The notes below the pieces were generated by a model, which did no database searches, was not told the DNA's origin, and saw only the letters and a program-made list of their open reading frames with translations. Shown piece by piece: positions 5,043 to 8,316 of a stretch of 8,316 nt of DNA (position 1 is the first letter of the stretch; every line of letters begins with the position of its first letter). The translations under genes and the position numbers were made by a program. Location of the stretch: assembly GCA_016207985.1 (NCBI GenBank), contig JACQYX010000020.1, positions 1 through 8,316 on the forward strand, written 5' to 3'. The DNA is from Ignavibacteriales bacterium (lineage in GTDB: Bacteria > Bacteroidota > Ignavibacteria > UBA10030 > SZUA-254).

Positions 5043-7712
5043 TTAAGAAATGTGGTGTTCAGAAGATGCGATTTTAATTTTTTCATTGATATTTTTTGCA
5101 AGTTCTCTTACGAATGGTTCAACTAACATACCGGCTGGGTAAAAAGGTAACACGATGATTTCATTTTCCTTCGCATGATTATCATCCCACATCGCTTCTG
5201 GAACACTGTGAACAGAATATCGCTTCTTAGGTAAGAATATTGTAAGTTTGCCATCATAATAATCTGCTTTATACTTAAAACATGCCCGATCATTAAGTTT
5301 CCAAATCTGTGATTGCCTTGTTATTGAATTACTCTTTGAATATTCAGATTTCTCTAACACTGATATAAATCTTCCGAGCCAGATTTTTATCCTTTTTTTC
5401 AAATCGTTAAACTTTGTATTTAAGAAGGATGCCTTTCCAACATCTGACAATAAAGTGAAGTTTTTCCAATGATAAACAAATTTCTCACCGAGGAATTTAG
5501 CTCTGTCATACAATGAACGAGGTGGTAGTTGCGACCAATTATATGTTTCTAATAAAGCCAAAAAAGCTACGTCATCACCGTTTCTCTTTAATCGCTGCGC
5601 AATCTCTAATGCGATTGTTCCACCCATACAATAACCACAAAGGAAATAGGGTCCCAACGGCTGAACTTTTTTGATCTCACCGACATAGGTATCAGCCATC
5701 TCCTCAATGGTTGTTAATGGTGAGCTTGCATCTTCCAATCCATAAGATTGTAATCCATAGATAGGCGTGTTCTCCAATAGGTGCTTCGATAAATCGCGAT
5801 AAATAAGTACATTACATCCTGCCCCGTGCACAATAAATAAAGGATTCTCACTACCAGAAGATCGTATTGGAACTAACGAATGAAATTCTTGATCACCTAC
5901 TTGACTGTCAAGTAATTTTGCTAAAGATTCAATTGTCGGAGATCTGTAAAGATTACTTATCGCCAGGTTTTTACCGAATTCTTTTTCAATTTCTAAAAAG
6001 AGTAGAACGGCAAGAAGAGAGTCACCTCCCAAATCATCAAAAAATTTGTCCGTTAGTTTGACTGAATTCTTTTTAAACAATCTTTTCCAAACTAATAAAA
6101 GTTTTTGCTCGGATTGACTGAGAGAAATATTTTCTCTGAAGTCCAATTCATCGCATGGGATTTTATGCTCCGTCAGTGTTTTGCGATCTATTTTTCCAGT
6201 GGGAGTTCGAGGCAGCTCATTTAGTGAAACAAAAGATGCCGGAACCATATGTGCCGGTAGAATTGTTTTGATGCAATCTCTTAATTCATCCACATTAATT
6301 TTCTTATTATCCTCTGTCGAAATAAAAGCTACAAGAATATTTCCATAATCTTCTCTCGTCTGAGTAACAACGATTGCCTCTTTAACAGAACCCGTCCTGA
6401 GTATAGCGGCTTCGATTTCACCCAACTCGACCCTCATTCCTCTTATTTTAACTTGTTGATCGATTCTCCCTAAATATTCAATATTTCCATCGGAGGAATA
6501 TCGTGCAAGATCTCCAGTTCGATATATGATGTTATTATCATCATCGAATAGATTATGAACAAACTTTGATGCTGTGAGCGTAGGATTATTTAGATAGCCC
6601 TTTGCGATACAGGGATTAGACACACACAATTCTCCAACTTCTCCAGTCTTGACTCGTTGTAATTCTTCCGGCTCCAATATATATACTTGAGTTCCGGGAA
6701 TGGGTTTACCAATCGAAACTACCTTGGAGGTATCTGATTCATCCTTCGAAATATTAAAACTTGTAATGATACCAGTTGTTTCTGTCTGTCCAAAAATATT
6801 GACAATCTGTGCTGGATGGTGAAATTGATTCTTCCATTGAAATGGTAAATCTGCTAATAACGGCTCGCCAACCGTTACGATTCGTCTCAGATTGTTGCTT
6901 AATAGTTTATCTCTCTCTTGCTCATCCATATTCCTGAGTATAACATTACATGATCTCCAATGAGCGGGGACAAAATCTACAAGTGTAATCTCCTCATCTT
7001 TGATGAGTGTAAATAGCTCGATTGGATCTTGGATTGCCGAGGAGGATGCAACAATTAATTTTTTGCCATAAGAGAGTGGAACAAAAATTTGTCGAACGGA
7101 CAATGCATACGTTATTGATGCAGACAGAAGGTAGATATCATCATCAAACATATTCAATTTCTTGGGAACCATCTCAACGAAGGACATTAAATTCGAATGT
7201 GTAATCATAACACCTTTGGGTCTGCCCGTGGATCCCGATGTGTACATTACATATGCAAGAGCATCTGACTTTATCTCAAGCGAAGAATAATCAGAATCTT
7301 CTTTTTCGATGTCTGCTGTTATTTGTTTTAAGTTTATTGTTTCAATTTTGTTATGTGGAATAAGGAAACTATCGGTATGATTACTCAAGATTATTTTTAG
7401 TCCAGATTCTTCGATCATGTACTTCAATCTATCCGGAGGATAATCTGGGTCTAAAGGTATATAGGCGGCTCCAATTCTATGAACTGCTAACAAACTAACA
7501 ATCATCTCAATAGACCGCTCGGCTGAAATACCGATTAACATCCCTGATTTTGCACCTCTCTTCATCAAGTAATTCGCTAATTGGTTTACTTTCTTTATAA
7601 GGTCGGAATAAGTTAAAGATTGGTTTCCGAATTTTACCGCCACTGCATTCGGTTTAGTAATACAAATTCTTTCGAAGAGGTTTAAATAATTTTTAAATAA
7701 CGAATCTTTCAT
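5043..7712 (-). CDS. Stand-alone NRPS-like synthetase: adenylation, carrier, thioesterase-like (A-T-TE)
   Basis: The product has 889 residues, counted from ATG 7712-7710. The adenylation domain (about 1-515) carries LTYSDL (33-38), AYIPLDPDYPP (83-93), YTSGSTGRPKG (157-167), NIFGQTET (305-312), YRTGDL (397-402), the KIRGMRVELGEIE hinge region (422-434) and PTGKID with catalytic K507. The carrier domain (about 530-605) has DDLGGDSLL, with S565 as the phosphopantetheine site. An alpha/beta-hydrolase thioesterase-like domain follows (about 612-880). The A4 motif reads TYALSVRQIF (201-210) instead of xFDASVWEIF, so the alpha-amino-anchoring Asp is Ala203. My by-eye pocket code is A-L-R-D-V-V-I-G-I-K, unlike an ordinary amino-acid code. 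The TE has GYCMGG (C695), LLET (E722) and PFYPAGML (P859) where Ser, Asp and His are expected. There is no condensation domain. It presumably activates a carboxylic acid, loads it on its own carrier and releases or condenses it. An in-frame TTG at 7715-7713 is an alternative start; AGGTGA upstream could serve either. Domains are firm; substrate and product are unknown. Confidence 0.9.
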   Translation of the reverse strand: MKDSLFKNYLNLFERICITKPNAVAVKFGNQSLTYSDLIKKVNQLANYLMKRGAKSGMLIGISAERSIEMIVSLLAVHRIGAAYIPLDPDYPPDRLKYMIEESGLKIILSNHTDSFLIPHNKIETINLKQITADIEKEDSDYSSLEIKSDALAYVMYTSGSTGRPKGVMITHSNLMSFVEMVPKKLNMFDDDIYLLSASITYALSVRQIFVPLSYGKKLIVASSSAIQDPIELFTLIKDEEITLVDFVPAHWRSCNVILRNMDEQERDKLLSNNLRRIVTVGEPLLADLPFQWKNQFHHPAQIVNIFGQTETTGIITSFNISKDESDTSKVVSIGKPIPGTQVYILEPEELQRVKTGEVGELCVSNPCIAKGYLNNPTLTASKFVHNLFDDDNNIIYRTGDLARYSSDGNIEYLGRIDQQVKIRGMRVELGEIEAAILRTGSVKEAIVVTQTREDYGNILVAFISTEDNKKINVDELRDCIKTILPAHMVPASFVSLNELPRTPTGKIDRKTLTEHKIPCDELDFRENISLSQSEQKLLLVWKRLFKKNSVKLTDKFFDDLGGDSLLAVLLFLEIEKEFGKNLAISNLYRSPTIESLAKLLDSQVGDQEFHSLVPIRSSGSENPLFIVHGAGCNVLIYRDLSKHLLENTPIYGLQSYGLEDASSPLTTIEEMADTYVGEIKKVQPLGPYFLCGYCMGGTIALEIAQRLKRNGDDVAFLALLETYNWSQLPPRSLYDRAKFLGEKFVYHWKNFTLLSDVGKASFLNTKFNDLKKRIKIWLGRFISVLEKSEYSKSNSITRQSQIWKLNDRACFKYKADYYDGKLTIFLPKKRYSVHSVPEAMWDDNHAKENEIIVLPFYPAGMLVEPFVRELAKNINEKIKIASSEHHIS

Positions 7713-7760
7713 CAAGTTTATATCACCTGAGGTCTTATTATTTTGATTTTAGACTTTATA

Positions 7761-7789
7761 AAGATAAAACTAATTTGATATAGTGTCAA
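7761..7789 (-). promoter_or_regulatory. Candidate sigma70-type promoter for the NRPS-like gene
   Basis: On the minus strand a perfect TTGACA (7789-7784) is followed by exactly 17 bases and TATCTT (7766-7761), with TATAAA immediately after. Transcription would begin near 7754, leaving about 42 bases of leader that includes the AGGTGA ribosome-binding site (7732-7727 region). This is the best -35 match among the promoter candidates in the window. Confidence 0.5.
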
Positions 7790-7852
7790 TACCCGTTTGA
7801 AAAAGCGTCATATTATGCAATTTTTTGAATATAAAGAGGTGATGTTATTATA

Positions 7853-7861
7853 TGATATAAT
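7853..7861 (+). promoter_or_regulatory. Extended -10 promoter candidate for the aspartic protease gene
   Basis: TGATATAAT is a perfect extended -10 element (TG-N-TATAAT). No convincing -35 lies 16-18 bases upstream, which extended -10 promoters can tolerate. It would start transcription near 7868, about 110 bases before the ATG at 7980. I see no structured leader or Shine-Dalgarno in between. Confidence 0.3.
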
Positions 7862-7979
7862 CGCACGTAGAGTCTCCAAAACATCATCTGATGGGATAAT
7901 TTCGACGAGTAATTGATTTATTTAAAAGAATTAAGTAGATTGTGAATAGAAATGATGTCTTAAAAAATGGTATATAAAT

Positions 7980-8316
7980 ATGGGATTGACAGTATTAAAA
8001 ATAGAGGTAGGAAATCCATCGAATCCTGAAAAGACAGTACCAATTGAGTTTTTAATTGATTCTGGAGCGATATACTCTGTTGTTCCAAGTTCAATATTGG
8101 AATCGCTTGAGATAAAACCATTGGCTGAGGAAGAATTTCGCTTAGCAAATGGAGATCGAATTGTTAGAAAAAAGGGTATTGCACTTTTCAAATACGGTAA
8201 AAAGATTGGTGGGGCGGATGTAATTTTCGGTGAGGAAGGTGATAGTACACTCCTCGGTGCGTTCACGCTTGAGGCACTCGGTTTAGCTCTCGATCCTCTC
8301 AAAAGGGAATTAAAAC
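7980..8316 (+). CDS. Retropepsin-like (clan AA) aspartic protease, C-terminus cut by window edge
   Basis: The plus strand from ATG 7980 is open to the window end and gives 112 residues. FLIDSGAIYSVVP (24-36) is the single-lobe aspartic protease active site, with catalytic D27 in DSGA in place of the commoner DTGA. LANGDRI (55-61) looks like the flap/strand region. LLGAFTLEALGLALDP (91-106) matches the hydrophobic-hydrophobic-Gly motif that completes the fold. Small bacterial members of this clan are about 120 residues and act as dimers, so only a few C-terminal codons are probably missing. No signal peptide or membrane segment is visible, suggesting a cytosolic protein. The physiological substrate of this group is generally unknown. 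No Shine-Dalgarno precedes the ATG; an upstream ATG at 7967 is in another frame and soon stops. It is divergent from the NRPS-like gene, with a 267-bp gap. Confidence 0.82.
   Translation, partial: MGLTVLKIEVGNPSNPEKTVPIEFLIDSGAIYSVVPSSILESLEIKPLAEEEFRLANGDRIVRKKGIALFKYGKKIGGADVIFGEEGDSTLLGAFTLEALGLALDPLKRELK

Noticed and set aside
7725..7733. ACCTGAGGT palindrome upstream of the NRPS-like start, considered as an operator
   Set aside because: It contains the probable AGGTGA ribosome-binding site and occurs once. It does not share the N5 spacing of the CCTTA sites.
7797..7916. Short plus-strand open frame (TTG 7797 or ATG 7815 to TGA 7914-7916) upstream of the protease gene
   Set aside because: It is only 33-39 codons, with no recognisable domain. 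The AGAGGTG stretch is not well spaced to a start, and it overlaps the best extended -10 promoter. It is most likely chance in an intergenic region.
7931..8302. Minus-strand open frames opposite the aspartic protease
   Set aside because: The plus strand carries a clear protease fold with DSGA and LLGAFTLEALGL motifs. The minus-strand translations are low-complexity, Ser/Pro/Phe-rich shadows.

Overview
The window is AT-rich and gene-dense, with mostly weak or absent Shine-Dalgarno sequences and short operon-style gaps. The gene set is a cytidine deaminase divergent from a stand-alone PASTA protein, ribulose-phosphate 3-epimerase, an Lrp/AsnC regulator with an alpha-type glutamine synthetase I, a crotonase and adenine phosphoribosyltransferase. 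Together with the poor ribosome-binding sites this points tentatively to the FCB group, perhaps the Ignavibacteria/Chlorobi side. That is a guess from gene content and style, and no marker gene fixes it.

Layout. Bases 1-114 (minus) hold the N-terminal end of cytidine deaminase, running off the left edge. A 105-bp divergent region with two back-to-back promoter candidates separates it from a rightward unit: a membrane-anchored three-PASTA protein (220-996) and rpe (1009-1665). A 128-bp gap carries three helically phased CCTTA-type sites, then an Lrp/AsnC-family regulator (1794-2255) and glnA (2271-3608). A strong hairpin spans the glnA stop codon. Next come a crotonase-family gene (3675-4457) and apt (4451-4987), which overlap by 7 bp. 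Convergent to these is a large minus-strand gene (5043-7712) for a stand-alone NRPS-like enzyme with adenylation, carrier and thioesterase-like domains. Divergent from it, at the right edge, is a small retropepsin-like aspartic protease gene (7980-8316), cut off by the window end.

How they fit together. Most of the left 5 kb is housekeeping: pyrimidine and adenine salvage, the pentose phosphate pathway, nitrogen assimilation and acyl-CoA metabolism. The Lrp-glnA pair looks like a compact autoregulated nitrogen/amino-acid control unit. The accessory and most unusual part is the NRPS-like gene. Its adenylation domain lacks the aspartate that anchors an alpha-amino group. Its thioesterase-like domain has Cys, Glu and Pro where a type I thioesterase normally has Ser, Asp and His. 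No condensation domain, tailoring enzyme, exporter or phosphopantetheinyl transferase lies beside it in this window, so the product is unknown.
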